Assembly: GCA_026724425.1 (NCBI GenBank)
Contig: JAIUCV010000001.1
Coordinates: forward strand, 3,482,001-3,546,000
Direction: 5' to 3'
From: Erythrophleum ivorense
Taxonomy: Eukaryota > Streptophyta > Magnoliopsida > Fabales > Fabaceae
DNA: 64,000 nt
This document shows positions 1 through 12,699 of this stretch, in pieces. Each line of letters begins with the position of its first letter. Within the stretch, counting starts at the first letter, position 1. A program made the translations under genes and the position numbers. The notes below the pieces were generated by a model. That model was not told where the DNA came from. It worked only from the letters and a program-made list of their open reading frames with translations, and did not search any database.

Positions 1-627
1 TAAAATGTCTTGCCGATAGAGTTTATTTGGATATATCAATCATATAGGATGAATAGACAAACTGGGAACCAACTTCAAGTAGGTTAAATTATGGTGTAAA
101 TCAAACTGAAAACACTGTATTGCACTGGTAGATCCAACTGATACTCTGCATCTTGCTGCAGATGGGTTTTGACCAAATTCAGGAGAAAGGCTAAACCGGT
201 CCATGTAGGATGGATTGACTATCCAATAAGTCAAACTGTTCAATCCAATAACATTATAAAACTTTGATAAGGACCTGGTTGGTTTGCTTGAATATGTACC
301 TATGTAAAATCTTACTAGTTACAAATATATAGAAGTGTTAATTCACTTGATATTAGTGTTCTAAAAGAACGTGGAATTCTATTTACAAAATAAACAAAAT
401 CAATTGAGTTTCATGCTTAAGGGGTTGTTTACTATATTTACACTCGCCTTTTATGTATCTCATTCTTCTTGTGATTTTATTTATCTTTGAATTTTTCTTT
501 TTCAATGATGAGAAATCAAATATGCTCTCATGAAATTATTTGTCAATAGTGAATGAATAATGTGTCTAACCTATGGTGGCTTGCTTTGTTTCTTTGAACT
601 GATAGATGCTCTTGCATTGTTTTCCAG
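1..627 (+). other. Intron (3' part) of the KH-domain gene
   Basis: No coding exon could be recognised here. The stretch runs into a clear 3' splice site (tttccag at 621-627) in front of the KH exon. A further upstream exon may hide in it, but none is visible. The short minus-strand open frame at 40-243 has no family features. Confidence 0.6.
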
Positions 628-1118
628 GAGGAGCGGAATAACTCACTGACAATTGGTATTGCAGATGAGCATATAGGGTTGGTTGTTGGTCGTGGTGGAA
701 GGAATATAATCGAAATTAGTCAGGTTTTCCAATGGTCGATAGTCTTACTTTCAATGTGATTACTTATATGACACACTAACTTAGACTAACTTGACTTTCT
801 TCAGATTAGTGGGGCAAGGATAAAGATATCAGATAGAGGCGATTTTATTTCTGGCACTACTGATAGGTATAAAAAGGAATTTGCTTTCTCGAGATTTTGT
901 ATCCTCATCCCCCACCCAAAAAAAAAAGGAAGAAGTTATTGATTATCGATCGGATGACCCTGGCGTTATTTCTCTGTCCATAAACTTTCTGACGTGCTTT
1001 TTCTTCATCCTTATTATACAGGAAAGTTACTATAACGGGGTCCCAGAGAGCAATACGCACAGCTGAAGCTATGATAATGCAGAAAGTTGCTTATGCTGCT
1101 GAGAGGGCCATTGAGTAG
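628..1118 (+). CDS. BTR1: 3' end of a BTR1/Nova-like KH-domain RNA-binding protein gene (third KH domain)
   Basis: Three exons join in frame: 628-723, 805-866 and 1022-1118, all with GT donors and AG acceptors; the stop TAG is at 1116-1118. They encode the last 84 residues. These include the GXXG loop of a type I KH fold (GLVVGRGGRN), the stretch ARIKISDRGDF and the closing TGSQRAIRTAEAMI. This arrangement matches the C-terminal third KH domain of plant BTR1 (binding to ToMV RNA 1), a poly(C)-binding/Nova-type protein that binds single-stranded RNA. The first two KH domains must lie left of the window. No stop or shift interrupts the exons, so this is probably a live gene. The BTR1 name rests on remembered family similarity; another plant KH paralogue is possible. 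Confidence 0.88.
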
Positions 1119-1730
1119 TTGGCAAGTACACTTTTAGTGAACCTGCTTGCTAATTGCTTATAGATTTGCTGTTTTCTTAGGTTTATTCACATAAACTGTT
1201 TACATGATGAGTTGAGATCTGAATATTGTAGTGGGACAGGGAGCAAGATTTTTTTTTTTTGGGGTGAATTTGAGGGTAGTCTTTTAGGAAGAAAACACTA
1301 CCAGATAATCTATTGGGAGGGCCATTATTGCTTTGATCATGTGTAGTAATTAGTAGCATATTCTTTTTGTTATATGTTGTCAGTCAACAATTGCTTATGT
1401 CATGTGCCATTTTACACTTTATTTCCTGGCTTGAGATAGGATCTGAAAATTCTTGCTGCCTGGTAACGATTTAGGAATTGAGTATTCACTTGCGAGAATA
1501 CCCCACCTCAACCTTGTTTTTCCTAATTGTCATCGTTTTGCCTTGGCTGAACTTGCTACTCTTGAAGATTGATCTGATGGGTTGGTTGGTCGTCGTATTA
1601 TGCAAAGGGTTTTGTCATTAGTTGGTCTGAAGTGGACTATCCAAAAGGATTTTTTTTTTTAATGTTGCATAGAGCTTTTCTAAGTTTTGCTGTCCATTTT
1701 ATTTTGAGAATGTACATAAACTTTCTCTAA
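1119..1730 (+). other. 3' UTR and downstream flank of the KH gene
   Basis: Unique-looking, less AT-rich sequence follows the stop codon. It holds short T tracts and no open frame of note. The polyadenylation site was not pinned down. Confidence 0.45.
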
Positions 1731-1734
1731 AATA

Positions 1735-2800
1735 AGAAGTTATTTTAAACCTTAATCAAAATTCAAAATTTGTTTAACCAAAATATCTTTTATTTAAAAA
1801 TTTTCTTTAGTTAAAAAATATATTTGAGGTAATGGAAAATATTTTAATTAAAAATATAACATTAGATTAAAATGTAATTTTTTTTTTCAAATTTTGGAGG
1901 AAGTTTTTATATATTTTAAAAATATAACAAAGATTTGTATAATTTAATAAAATTAAAAAAAAAATATTTTTCTTAATTTTTGGTTTCAGCGTATTATGTC
2001 ATTCTTGTTCTACTGTCAGCTGCCAGTTCCATGCGGAAGAATGAGCCCTCTCGGTCATGCATTTTTGTCACCGTTATGATGCTTTATTCATCTTTAAGAT
2101 ATTCCACAATCTTTTTAAAAGTGGTGGTCCCTACGAAAATAAAAGTGGTGGTCCTTGCGAAAATTTCCTAAAACTATCCAACGGACAGTCTGTTGGTGTA
2201 AATAGTTAATTGAAATTGATCAAATGGGCCTTTTAGAATACTCAGTTGAATAACTTTTCATCAATTCAGTGTCCTATAAATTAGTACATTCATATACTTT
2301 AAACTCTCAGTCCTTTCCGCATGTCCAAAAGATGGTCACATGGTAGTAGCATCAGCTGCGTGACATAGGGGTCCTGCCTAGCTCTCCAGTGCGTCACAAC
2401 CCTTTTTAAGCACTATATTTTTAACTTTTTTTTTTTGAAAAGTTGTCAACTTTTAATCTGTAATTATATTTAAGTTTAATTAAAATTTTAAAATAAATTG
2501 TTTAAATATAAAGGTAGTCATATATTAATTTACTAGGATCATTGAAAAAAAAAATTATATCAATTTTTCATGAGTTTTGTTAAAATTATATAAGTTTTTT
2601 TTATCTTTAAAATATATACAGATATTTTTTAAAATAATAGTTATTTTATATTTTAGTCAAATTTTAAATTTTTTAGTGAAAATATCTTGTATTAGAGTAA
2701 CTTTTATTCCATGGTAAATCATGTATATTTTAAGAATATAGAAAAAGTTTGTATAATTTTAGTAAAATTTAACAAAAATTGTGCAATTTACTAAAAAATA
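1735..2800. repeat. AT-rich segments in direct repeat flanking a 24-bp tandem duplication
   Basis: About 1735-1965 and 2635-2780 resemble each other in the same orientation: each has a run like aaaatatctt-tatt followed by tatatttta-a-aatata and tttgtataattt. Between them lies more balanced sequence containing two adjacent near-copies of a 24-bp unit (aaaagtggtggtcc...cgaaaat) at about 2117-2165. No gene was recognised. Confidence 0.4.
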
Positions 2801-2859
2801 GCAATATTTAATTATTTTTGCGCCAGGTTAGGTAAACCATTCAAGCCAGCTGCGTACAT

Positions 2860-3975
2860 AAAATATGGTTCATGAATTTAACAGTCATGAACGCCAAATT
2901 TAATGTATTTTAAAGTTACAACCACTAGTACAAAACGCTTGAGGACCATTAAACTATGACCATATAGTGACCACAAAATGCCTTTTTAAGTTGCCAATGC
3001 GGATTTTCTGAAGTAAGAATTTGCACTTAATGCACCTGAAGTGGGCACTTCAAGCGAGAGAGGGAGTTTCTCATTAAAAAAAAAAAAAATGAAAGATTTA
3101 GCTACCTCAAATAGATTTCATGGCTACCTCAGCCATGGAAATAAAACTACTGATTGGGGTGCGGCAAGTGCCACAAAAGGAATGTATACTTCAAGGTGGG
3201 TTTTCTTCACCACCATCCCCTCTGACTGTTATATTGGATAGGGATTCTTCTTCTAGTTCACGTAGTCTTATGATAGGGATGGTATTAGTTAGTTCGTCTT
3301 ATATTTGGTTTAGAGTTTATGATGCTGTTTCGGACTGTCTTACTGTTTTTATGTTGCTTTTTTGCTATTGTTTTGGTTTTTATGTTATGGAATTTCTTTT
3401 GGCCAAAAAAAAAAAAAAACTTCATGGGTACTCACTGCAAAGGATCTGTGCATGTAAGTTGCCAACCGTAAATAATTTTAAAGGGTGTTTCTTGTCCTAT
3501 GTATACAAGGAGTTTGGATTTTCTTTTTTTTCTTTTTCTCTATTTTTCATCAATTTTGAAGATATATTGACATAGAATAGGTAAGATCTATCATTCAAAC
3601 AAGTCTTACATATTTAAATGAGAATGGTCATTTAAGTAGGTCTTATACATTTTTATGGCTTTTTGTTTTTTGAAATTGATAAAAAAAATTTTAAAGAAAA
3701 ATATTCAAATGCATAAAAGCTCTTCTAACAGCTAAAGTGTGAGGAGAAAGTATAGTTAAATATATATCTAAGCTGTGGTATTGAGGTAATGCATTTGGGC
3801 ACCCGCTCACCTGGTGATTTAGTAATATCAACCAGTAGAAGGTCATGAAATTATTTTAAGAAATCAAAATTCCCGTGCCTCAACACGATGTTAAGCATAT
3901 TATTATTTTTATTGATAACGCCCACTTTCTTTTTTATGAATTTTATTCCTAATTTCAAATCGTTGCAGTTGTGGT
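2860..3975 (+). repeat. Diverged dispersed repeat, copy 1
   Basis: Segments near 2870-3000 (gcttgaggaccattaaacta) and 3780-3970 (gggcaccc, cgtgcctcaac, ttattatttttattgataa) recur in the same order and orientation near 10275-10400 and 11675-11865. The open frame at 3120-3575 runs through poly-A and T-rich DNA and has no family features. A Copia LTR begins exactly where the similarity ends. Confidence 0.5.
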
Positions 3976-4927
3976 AAACAATATATTTATATGGATGTTG
4001 TGTTTTATTGGCATATATCCTATAATCTCATAAAGGATTTGTATAATTATATAAATTAATTTTTTTTATTTATATCATTGTAACTAGGGTTGTACATGGG
4101 TAGGGTCAGGTCGGACATCTAGTAAACTCGATGCCCTGCTGGATTAAGACATTGGGCTTATTTTTATGCCCATAGCCCGATCCAATCCAAACAAACCCGA
4201 TTCTAGAGCAGGTTAGGACCGTCTGGACTTTTTTTTTTGTTTTTTAATAAATTGATACTTGTAATATAAAAATATCTTTTTACAGACTCATAGGTATATA
4301 TTTCAAAATAATAGACTTTTAGAACTCTTATATTTTTATTAATAATAAAAAAATAGTTTAATATTGTTAAATAAAATATAAGCTATACTAGCATAATTAG
4401 CCTTAAGTAAATATGTGTATTTTTGTTATTCAATAAAAGAAATGTCAAGAAACATACACATCAATAATAAAAATAATTAAGAAGCAGGGAAGGTTTGCGT
4501 AGGTAATAAAAACTACAATATGTAGAGAGAATCAGATGAAATAAGTATATATATATATATATATAATGGCAAGATGATAATAATTTTTTAAAAAATAACT
4601 ATTAGAGCAGGTTAAGCAGAACATATCTTCGCCCGTGACCCGATCCGACTTGATATAGTTTTATTTAAAATTCTATCCATTTATATTTTTGGTCTGACCA
4701 AACCCGGCTTGATTAGACCGGGTTAAGACAGGCCCATAGGGCGTATTAGGTTAATGAATACCCCTAATTGTAACTTTTACATTGATTTTTATGTTTGAAA
4801 GCCTATAAATTAAGGCTATGTACTAAGTATAATAAATCTCAAGTGAATAAAAATTATTATTTTTTCTTTTCTCAATTTTTTTTCTTGTTCTTGTTAGATT
4901 TTTTATATTTCCATTAGCTTTATAATA
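3972..4927 (+). repeat. 5' LTR of the decayed Copia element, interrupted by a MITE
   Basis: It matches 7843-8154 on both sides of the inserted MITE (4085-4766). For example, ctcaagtgaat-aaaattat and cttgttcttgtta occur in both. It lacks about 45 bp near its start compared with the 3' copy. Confidence 0.72.
4085..4766. mobile_element. hAT-type MITE (682 bp) inside the Copia 5' LTR
   Basis: The element begins TAGGGTTGTACATGGG and ends ...AATGAATACCCCTA, so the termini are imperfect inverted repeats of the TAGGGGTGTNCATGGG kind seen in plant hAT MITEs. It is flanked by an exact 8-bp target duplication, ATTGTAAC, at 4077-4084 and 4767-4774. Inside each end are GGGT/CCCG-rich words such as cccgatcc and gacccgatcc in opposite orientation. 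It contains a (TA)n run at 4545-4565 and has no coding capacity. Confidence 0.88.
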
Positions 4928-6312
4928 TGTTGTTAGTGCGGATCTTTGACAGATTGATATAAAACATTAATATTTGTAGTTTCTTTTTCATCATAGTTAG
5001 GTATAAGAAACTTTTTATTTTTACCTTATATTATATATAGATTTAATACTTTATATTATCTATAAATTCAAATTTTATTCATATTTATAAAATGATTATT
5101 AATTTACTATTGACAAGTGCCTTAGAAATCAAAAGACTTGCAGCCACATCACTTTTTGTTTTAATTATTTTATAACCAATGATTTTATTGTCTAAATAAA
5201 TAAGACATTTATACGAAAAATTTGTGGTATATTTTGATGAATTGGTAATCATAAAAGATTTGTTATTATAACCCTGAAGGTTAATAGTATAAGGAATTCA
5301 GGTCACCAAAAAATTTTACAAACTCTCCAAATTCAACATGTTTATGGGCAAATTAATCACTACTTGAGACTTATGCAAAATTAATCATTAAAAGTCAATA
5401 ATGACTAATCCTAATTATTGAAATTCAATTATGAGCAATAACAACAATATAACCAGAAGTTATAAAGACACATGGTTATAAATTCTTTAAATTTGAAAAT
5501 GTTAAAAGTAGCTATGAAACCTATAAGACCATAAGATATTGAATGATCATATTGTGATAATAATATGTTCTATTGTGATATTTTATGTGTAAATTTAAAG
5601 ATTCTAAGATAAAATATCAATTGCAATTTCTTCTCATATATGATTATTAACTTTCATGATGATAGACTTTAATTTTTAATCTCTATGTACCTACAATTAA
5701 ATTCTCTATATGTATTACTTAAAAAAAAATCTTATATACATATGACACATGAATTAAGAAAATGATAAATTTTCATAAATTTATTGTACTTAATTTTGTA
5801 TGAGAAAAATACTTATTATAAATATTTGATGTTAAATTTATTTTATTTATCAATCTGGAAAATACTTTAAAAGAAAAAAAATCAAACATTCTTATAAAAT
5901 GTGTTATCTTTATTTTTAGTCAATTTCATGAACAATTGGACATAAAATATGCTATAAATAGACCAGCAATTCTTGGAATAATTTAAAAGAAGAATAGAAG
6001 TAATAATTTTTTCAAAGGAGAAATATTATGAAACTATCTGTAAGAGAAATTTATTTATTACAAGTTTTGTATTTTGAATGTGCTCTATACTAGCAACATT
6101 AAAGCATATTATTGATGAATAATAAAAATGTACAATGATAATATATATAAATATAATATGTGTTAATTCTTGAAAAATTATATATAATAGAATATGATAT
6201 AGTTATTGAAGAATCAATATGGAATTTTTCTATTCTATGGTTGAACACAAGATTTACAGTGAATATATATGTCTTGTAGCATAACTTGTAGTACAAAGGC
6301 TTTTGCAAAGAT

Positions 6313-7620
6313 TTGGCATTAATTATGAAGAACCATATTTTTTTTGTGATGAATGCAATTATTTTTGGATATCTCAATAATTTGACAATACATGAAAAAC
6401 TTGATCTATATCTAATAAATATTGTTACAGCCTACTTATATATCTTACTAAATAGTGAAATTTATATAAAAATCTCTAAAGGATTTAAAATGTCAAAAGC
6501 ATGTAAAGATTCCTCCCTAAAAAATTATTTGATATGTTTGTATAAATCCTTATATGAATTGAAATAATTTGGGTATATATAGTATAATTATCTTAATAAA
6601 TATTTGTTAATAGAAGGTTATAAAAATGATTCCATTTGTCCATATGTTTTTATAAAAGCATTTGGATTAGAATTTATCATAATTTCTATATATGTTGATA
6701 ATTTAAATGTTATTGGGACTTAAAGAAATAATTTGAAATGAAATATCTTAAAAAAAAAACTTTTGCCTTGGGCTGCAAATTGTGTACTTAACAAATGAAA
6801 TTATTCTTCATCAATCTACTTATATTAAAAAGATCTTAAAGGTGATTTTGTATGGATAAAACATATCTACTAAATACCCTAATGATTGAAAGATCGCTAG
6901 ATATGAATAAAGACCATTTTTGCCTTGAGAGAATGATGAATAACTTCTTAGTCTTAAAGTATCATATCTTAGTGTTATAAGAGCATTAATATATCTTACT
7001 AACTCAGCATGATTTGATATTGCATTTGTCCTAAGTTTAATAGTAAGATTTAACTCTTTTTCAACAAGAAGATATTAGAATAGAGTTAAGCATTTATTGT
7101 AATATCTCCAAAGGACCATTGATGTAAGGTTATTTTATTCAACTGACTTTAAATCATAATTGATTGGCTATGTAGATACATAATATTTATCTGATTCATA
7201 TAAAGCTCAATCTCAAATTGATTATTTATTTACATGTGAAGATACAACTATATCATGATGGTCCACAAAATAAATATTAGCCGTTACCTCATTCAATTAT
7301 GCATAAATAATTACAGTGTATGAGGTTAGTCAAGAATGTGTTTGGTTAAGGTTAATAACTCAACATATCTAAAAGATGTATGATCCTAACAATATGATAC
7401 AAAGATATTGCACAACTCAGTTAAAATGAGAGTACATCAATGAAAATAGAACGAAATATATTTTATCAAAATTCCATTAAGAATCTTTAGAAAACTAGTG
7501 ATATACATGTTCAACAAATTTTTTTCTACAATAATCTAGCATATTTGTTCAATAAGGCATTACCAATTATCACATTTAAGAAGTTAGTATATAATATTGG
7601 AATACACTAATTCCAAGACA
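6313..7620 (+). pseudogene. Copia pol remnant: reverse transcriptase and RNase H
   Basis: The reading runs in pieces: a segment like the RT fingers (6313-6564, ending SLYELK then a stop), then YVDN at about 6690-6703 where the family catalytic motif is YVDD. RNase H-like words follow at about 7150-7330 (YLSDS-KAQSQ, then ECVWLR). Words of the Copia C-terminal tail (YLFNKALP, NIG) come at about 7540-7600. Many stops interrupt it, and the second catalytic Asp reads as Asn. It cannot make a functional enzyme. Confidence 0.75.
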
Positions 7621-7842
7621 TAAAGTAACATTGTATAAACAACACATTGTACTCTTTTTTTTTTTTTTGCACTAAAGTTTTGTCTCACTAGATTTTTTGG
7701 GTAAGGTTTTTAATGAGATAGTTTATTGTTGATATTTAAATATTGTGTAGTCCTTTTTCTTTATTAAGTTTTTGCCTTACTAGTTTTTTCTAGTAAGGTT
7801 TTAATGAGATAGATCATTTAATAATAGACATCCAATGAAAAA

Positions 7843-8154
7843 TGCTATAAACAATATATTTATATAGATATCCATAACTCTTACAAAATGACTTTCTATG
7901 ATTCCTTTTAGTGTTTTAATATCATATACCTTATATCCTCACAAAGGATTATATTGTACAATTATGTAGATTAATTTTTCTATTAATGGTATTATTACTT
8001 TTAGGTTGATTTTTATGATTAAAGACTTATAAATAGAGACTATGTACTAACTATATAGAACCTCAAGTGAATGAAAATTATCTTTTTTTTTCTCTTCTCA
8101 ATTTTTTTTTCTTGTTCTTGTTAAAATTTTTATATTTCCATTAATTTTATAACA
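7843..8154 (+). repeat. 3' LTR of the decayed Copia element
   Basis: 312 bp starting TGCTATAAAC and ending TTATAACA. It is preceded by ccaatgaaaaa, where a purine tract is expected, and is similar to 3972-4927. Confidence 0.7.
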
Positions 8155-9400
8155 TCAATAACAATTTTAAGGTAAATTAATGCTTAATTCCATGAGCGCA
8201 ACAAATGAAAAATAAGAATGATAGTGGTAATTATTTGAGTTCTTATTGGGTAAAATATCTCAATATATATGCTTATATTTATAAGCTTTTGGCGTATTTA
8301 TTTTAATTTTTGAGCTCATAAGTATTGTCATATTTTATTTGATTATTGCTCACAACGTTTAATTTATTTATGGAAAAATTTCCACTATCATGAGAGACCC
8401 AAGGTATGTTCCATATTTATAATGTTCGAATATTAATATTTTTTTAAAAAATTGTTATATCTTTTGACAACGATTTTTTATGGCCAAGTGACTCATTATA
8501 CTCATACGTATTTTTTCTGCAAACACCTCTCAAATATGAATATCAGCACTTGTGTGATAATTTTCATTGAGATTATTACTTCTGGATCTGGTAATTGTAG
8601 TGGAAAATTTTAGTGATGATGCATGAAATTGCATAATCATTTTAGTGGAATTATATTTTATTTTATAACATAGTTTTAAGAACTCTTGATTTTAAGTGTC
8701 TCCTAAATCAATTGTTGCCCACAAGGAAACTATAAGGCATGTTCTATTGTTTATATATTTTAGAGTTCTCTTGTCATAGTGAGAGCAATAGAAGAAAATT
8801 GAAGAAATGTATTTTTAGGACTTTATAAATTCTGCAATGAGGCATTATTTTATATATATATATATATATATAATCTTGTTATGAGTCTTGGAAACAATTT
8901 AAAAGGGCATTTAATTGTTTTATGCCAACATGTGTAGTTTAAAGGCTAATGAACAGCCACCTTTCAAGAAAGATTAAAGGCCCAAGTGAATGGCTCTTAT
9001 TTTCCCTTAAGATCACCCGTGTCATTGAGCTTATAATGGTTATATATTTTGCCTATATACATCGCGTTGTCTTGCAAAATGTATTGTATTATTTTTATAA
9101 CAATAATTGGGGGAATGTAAGTATGTTGTTGTAAAAATATTTGGCTTTAGTTTAGAAGTTTTCATGGCCAATGATTAAGAGAACTAGTAGTTATTAACTT
9201 GGTTTTGTGACCCAACGTTTATAAGGCTTAAAGGCCATTAAATTATGTTCACAGAGTAATAGTCAATATATTTGTGGTTTTATGGAGATTTTATGGGCTT
9301 ATTATTTTATCTGTTAGTGATGATACTATAAATTTGGAAACATCATATTCTTTAGTTATGACTTAAGACACAATTATTATTAAATGTCATTAATTAAAGG
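8155..9400. other. AT-rich DNA without recognised genes
   Basis: Only a (TA)n microsatellite (8851-8872) and short unassigned open frames are visible. Confidence 0.5.
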
Positions 9401-9830
9401 ACAACTTTTAGTCTATTTGAATAAATTCATCACTATAATTATATGCTAATTAATTATACAAAAATTAAATTATTCATTTTAATATTTATTAATTATTGCA
9501 TAAGTTAATATTTTAAGTAATTATTTAATAAAATATTATTTTATATTTAGTAATAATTGTGTTATAATTAAGATATATAGTGTCCCCGAGTTTAGAGTAT
9601 TACATTATATTCCCTAATTAGTGACATAATAATTACAAAAAAATAGAACAATATTCTATCTATTTTAATAGATTTATTATTATAGTTATATTAATTAATT
9701 ATAAAAAATTGATTCTTTTAAAAATATGAATTACTAAATAAGTTAATATTTTAAGAAATTGTCTAATAAGATATTTTTATATTTAATAATTATTGTATCA
9801 TCATTTAGATGCACAATGTTTCATAACTCT
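9400..9830 (+). repeat. Tandem pair of an AT-rich unit (forward arm of an inverted pair)
   Basis: Two direct copies about 240 bp apart share attaattaat, agttaatattttaag and ata-tta-tattta-taattattgt (about 9420-9580 and 9665-9805). The reverse complement of the same unit recurs at about 12700-13080. Confidence 0.55.
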
Positions 9831-10270
9831 AAATGAACTGGACGTAACTCTATGAGAGTAGGGGTGTCTTAACTCTAGACAAAATTCACCTATTAGAAGG
9901 TGGATGTGGGGTCGCTCGTATGAGTATATACGTATTCTGAAATTACATTCAAGAAACAAGATTCCCAAATTAAGGACCATATAACTTAGGGGTTAGGGCT
10001 CAAGAATTGCACCTGGATTGTTATGTGTAGACATATCACTCTGTTTCCTCCAAGAATTAATACCACTGCTTTCTCTGGACCATAGTCAAAGTATCTACTA
10101 ATTAAAGATTCAAGGCAACGCTATATGATCTCTCTCTGCTCGAATAGAGTATATATTATATTTTGCTTAATTTTATAATAATAGGTGAGGGATTGTTGGT
10201 TTATTATTATAAAATATGCTTTTATAAGTTATTAATTTTGCTTTAATTACCAACTTAAAAAATACGGTTA
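9831..10270. other. Less AT-rich intergenic stretch
   Basis: Contains a moderately GC-rich piece at about 9840-10140 without an open frame or a family match I recognise. Confidence 0.4.
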
Positions 10271-11870
10271 ATGAGTTAAATGGTTACGAAGATCAAATTT
10301 AATGTAATTCAACGTTATAAGCACTAGGGCAAATTAAAGGGCTTGAGGACCATTAAACTATGATAATACAAATACGGATTCTTTGTTATTGGAGTTTTTG
10401 TGTTGTTGTGTTGTTGGAAGGGAGGTAGAATGTGTTATGATTTTTTTCTATTTCAAATTAAATTCACTCATGTTATCTTCTTTTTTTTTTTTTAAATTTC
10501 TCCTAACTATAGGAACTGCTAATAGCAGAAGATCCAATTCCATGAATATACAATGACCATGAAATGCCTTGAAAAGAGTTTTCCTTGTCCTTTGTGTATC
10601 GCGTGATGCTATGGGTAGAGAAAGTGGGGGACGTTTAAGTTACATCAAGTAAGGATAAGGTTCACATGGATCATTTTTATAAATATATTTTTATATTTTA
10701 TTTTCGTCATTAGGATAATAAGTTTAAATTTTAATTTATTTTTTTAGATTTGACAACAAATTTTTTAAATTAATTAAAGTTTGTTGTCCTAAAAAATTAG
10801 ATTCATAAAATTTAAATGTAAATTGTTACTTTGATGTTAACGTTTAAAAATTTTATATCTTATTCAAATAAATTATATTTTTATAATATATTGTTTAAAT
10901 AAAATGTTAAAAATTAAAATTATGAATTTAGATTTGTAATAGATAATATAAAATTGTAGTACAATATTCAATGTTCTAATTAGTTAGCAACTTAATATTT
11001 AAGACTAAAATGACCCAAATGTGCTTTCAAATTTTAAATTGAGTTTAGAGATTATCTTAAGGAGCTAAAAATTGAACATGGAAGATGTGGACCCAAAGGA
11101 AAAAAAAATAATGTATGGAGTGCTTTTAAAAAAAATAAAAGAAAAAAAAGAAAATAAGGGATGGAAAAGAGAAAAAAATAATAATTTTTTTGTGAGAGTT
11201 TTTTTAAATCAAATGTAGTATAATGGGTTTAAATTAAAATGTTAAATAATAATAAAAGAAATTACACAGTATATGTGTGAGTCCCGTGAGTATTAATTTT
11301 TAAGAAACGAAGGTCATAACATTACAACTCAATATCATATACATAAAAATTGTGAAAATTATATGTCTTCTTTAAATTAGGACTCGTTTGGTATATATAA
11401 TAAAAATAATTGTTTTATAAGAGAAAATAAACAAATAGTTTTAAGGATAAAAATATTTTTGTGTCCTTATTTTAAAAAAATAAAAAATAAAAAAGAAAAT
11501 ACTATCAAATAATAATTACAAAAATATAATAAATATTACACAAAATTAATGAAAAAAAAAATCTTCTTCTACCGTCCAAGCAAATAACTGTTAACGTCGC
11601 TCCACCTCAGTATCGAACTCCTATTACAGAGGTTGTAAACTTAAACAATCAAGTGCCTGGGCTAGTGTATCCTAGAAGTAATATGCCTGGGCACCCATTA
11701 TACCCAGTATAATATAGCAAAATCAACTTGTGGAAGGTGTGAAATTACCTTTATAGAACATGAAATTACCGTGCCTCAACCAAACATTCTACGTATATTA
11801 TTATTTTTATTGATAATTTTCACCTTCTTCTTTGTGATGTTTCTTAATTTCAAGTTGTTGCACCATTATA
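10270..11870 (+). repeat. Diverged dispersed repeat, copy 2
   Basis: Counterpart of 2860-3975: gcttgaggaccattaaacta recurs at about 10340, and the block gggcaccc ... cgtgcctcaac ... ttattatttttattgataa at about 11690-11820. It is longer than copy 1 because of AT-rich DNA at 10650-11600. No gene was recognised. Confidence 0.5.
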
Positions 11871-12660
11871 TATATATATATATTAAGAATTATAGCCAAA
11901 CTTTCAAAGAAATTTTAACTCAGACATACATGCAACTTTGCCTTATGTTTCCTCATTATTTTATCTACAGAATCCTGTTAAGAGAGAGACTAATTTGCTT
12001 AGTATTTAAAAAAGTATAAAAATAAAAATAAAAAGAAAAGAAGGTGATTTTAGAGATAAAAAATGACTTTAATATCTCTATTTTTAATGATTGAATAATA
12101 ATTAATAAATAATGTTAAATAATAATTGAGTAATAATTATATAGACAAAATAAATATTATATACATTTTTTTTTTAGCCATACCAAAGAAGATAAGGTCT
12201 GGACAAGTGGTATGTCTCTTCTTCCGGATATGTCTCTCTTGCACTAAGATGTTAATACTAGTTATTGGTGAAGGGATATTTCTCTTCTTGTTTGTTGGTT
12301 AGCCCCCTCGCAATTTTTTTGCAGACAGCCATAAATTTTGGGGTACTATGTAAAGACAATGAGTTACTGAGGAGTCGTTTGGTATGAGTATAAAAAAGAA
12401 TTCTCTTTTTATTTTATTTTTTGTAATATTTTTTATTATTATTATTTTACAATGTTTATTTCTTTTTATTATTTTTTTAAGTAAGAGTATAAGAATTATT
12501 TTTTATTTATAAAAATACTTTTTTAATTCCATTTTCCTTTTCAATTTTGCTTAATAAGATTAAGAATAGTTCTTAGTAGATAGCATTTGTTGTTATTTTT
12601 TACAATTTTTTTTTAAAAATTTCAGCTGCTTTTCTTTCAAAAGCTGACAAAATAATTTAG
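11380..12660. other. AT-rich DNA with MITE-like TCGTTTGGTA ends
   Basis: ctcgtttggtat (about 11385) and gtcgtttggtat (about 12374) resemble the start of common plant MITEs. Matching ends and target duplications could not be fixed, so no element is called. Confidence 0.3.
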
Positions 12661-12699
12661 ACAATAAAAATATCATTAAAAGTGATGATACTTTGAATC

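Larger units (their letters stand above)
3972..8154 (+). mobile_element. Decayed Ty1/Copia LTR retrotransposon
   Basis: Two similar direct repeats bound the element: 3972-4927 (266 bp once the inserted MITE is removed) and 7843-8154 (312 bp). Both start TG-TAAACAATATATT and end in a TTTATAA-A run. Between them, reverse transcriptase and RNase H remnants read on the plus strand. Gag, protease and integrase were not recognised in 4928-6300, so the element is internally deleted or very decayed. No convincing target-site duplication was found, and LTR boundaries may be a few bases off. Confidence 0.75.

Noticed and set aside
3120..3575. 151-residue open frame
   Set aside because: Runs through a poly-A stretch coding lysines and T-rich DNA; no domain, and the corresponding repeat copy near 10400 does not keep it.
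4928..6300. Gag of the decayed Copia element
   Set aside because: No gag or integrase words could be recognised; left uncalled.
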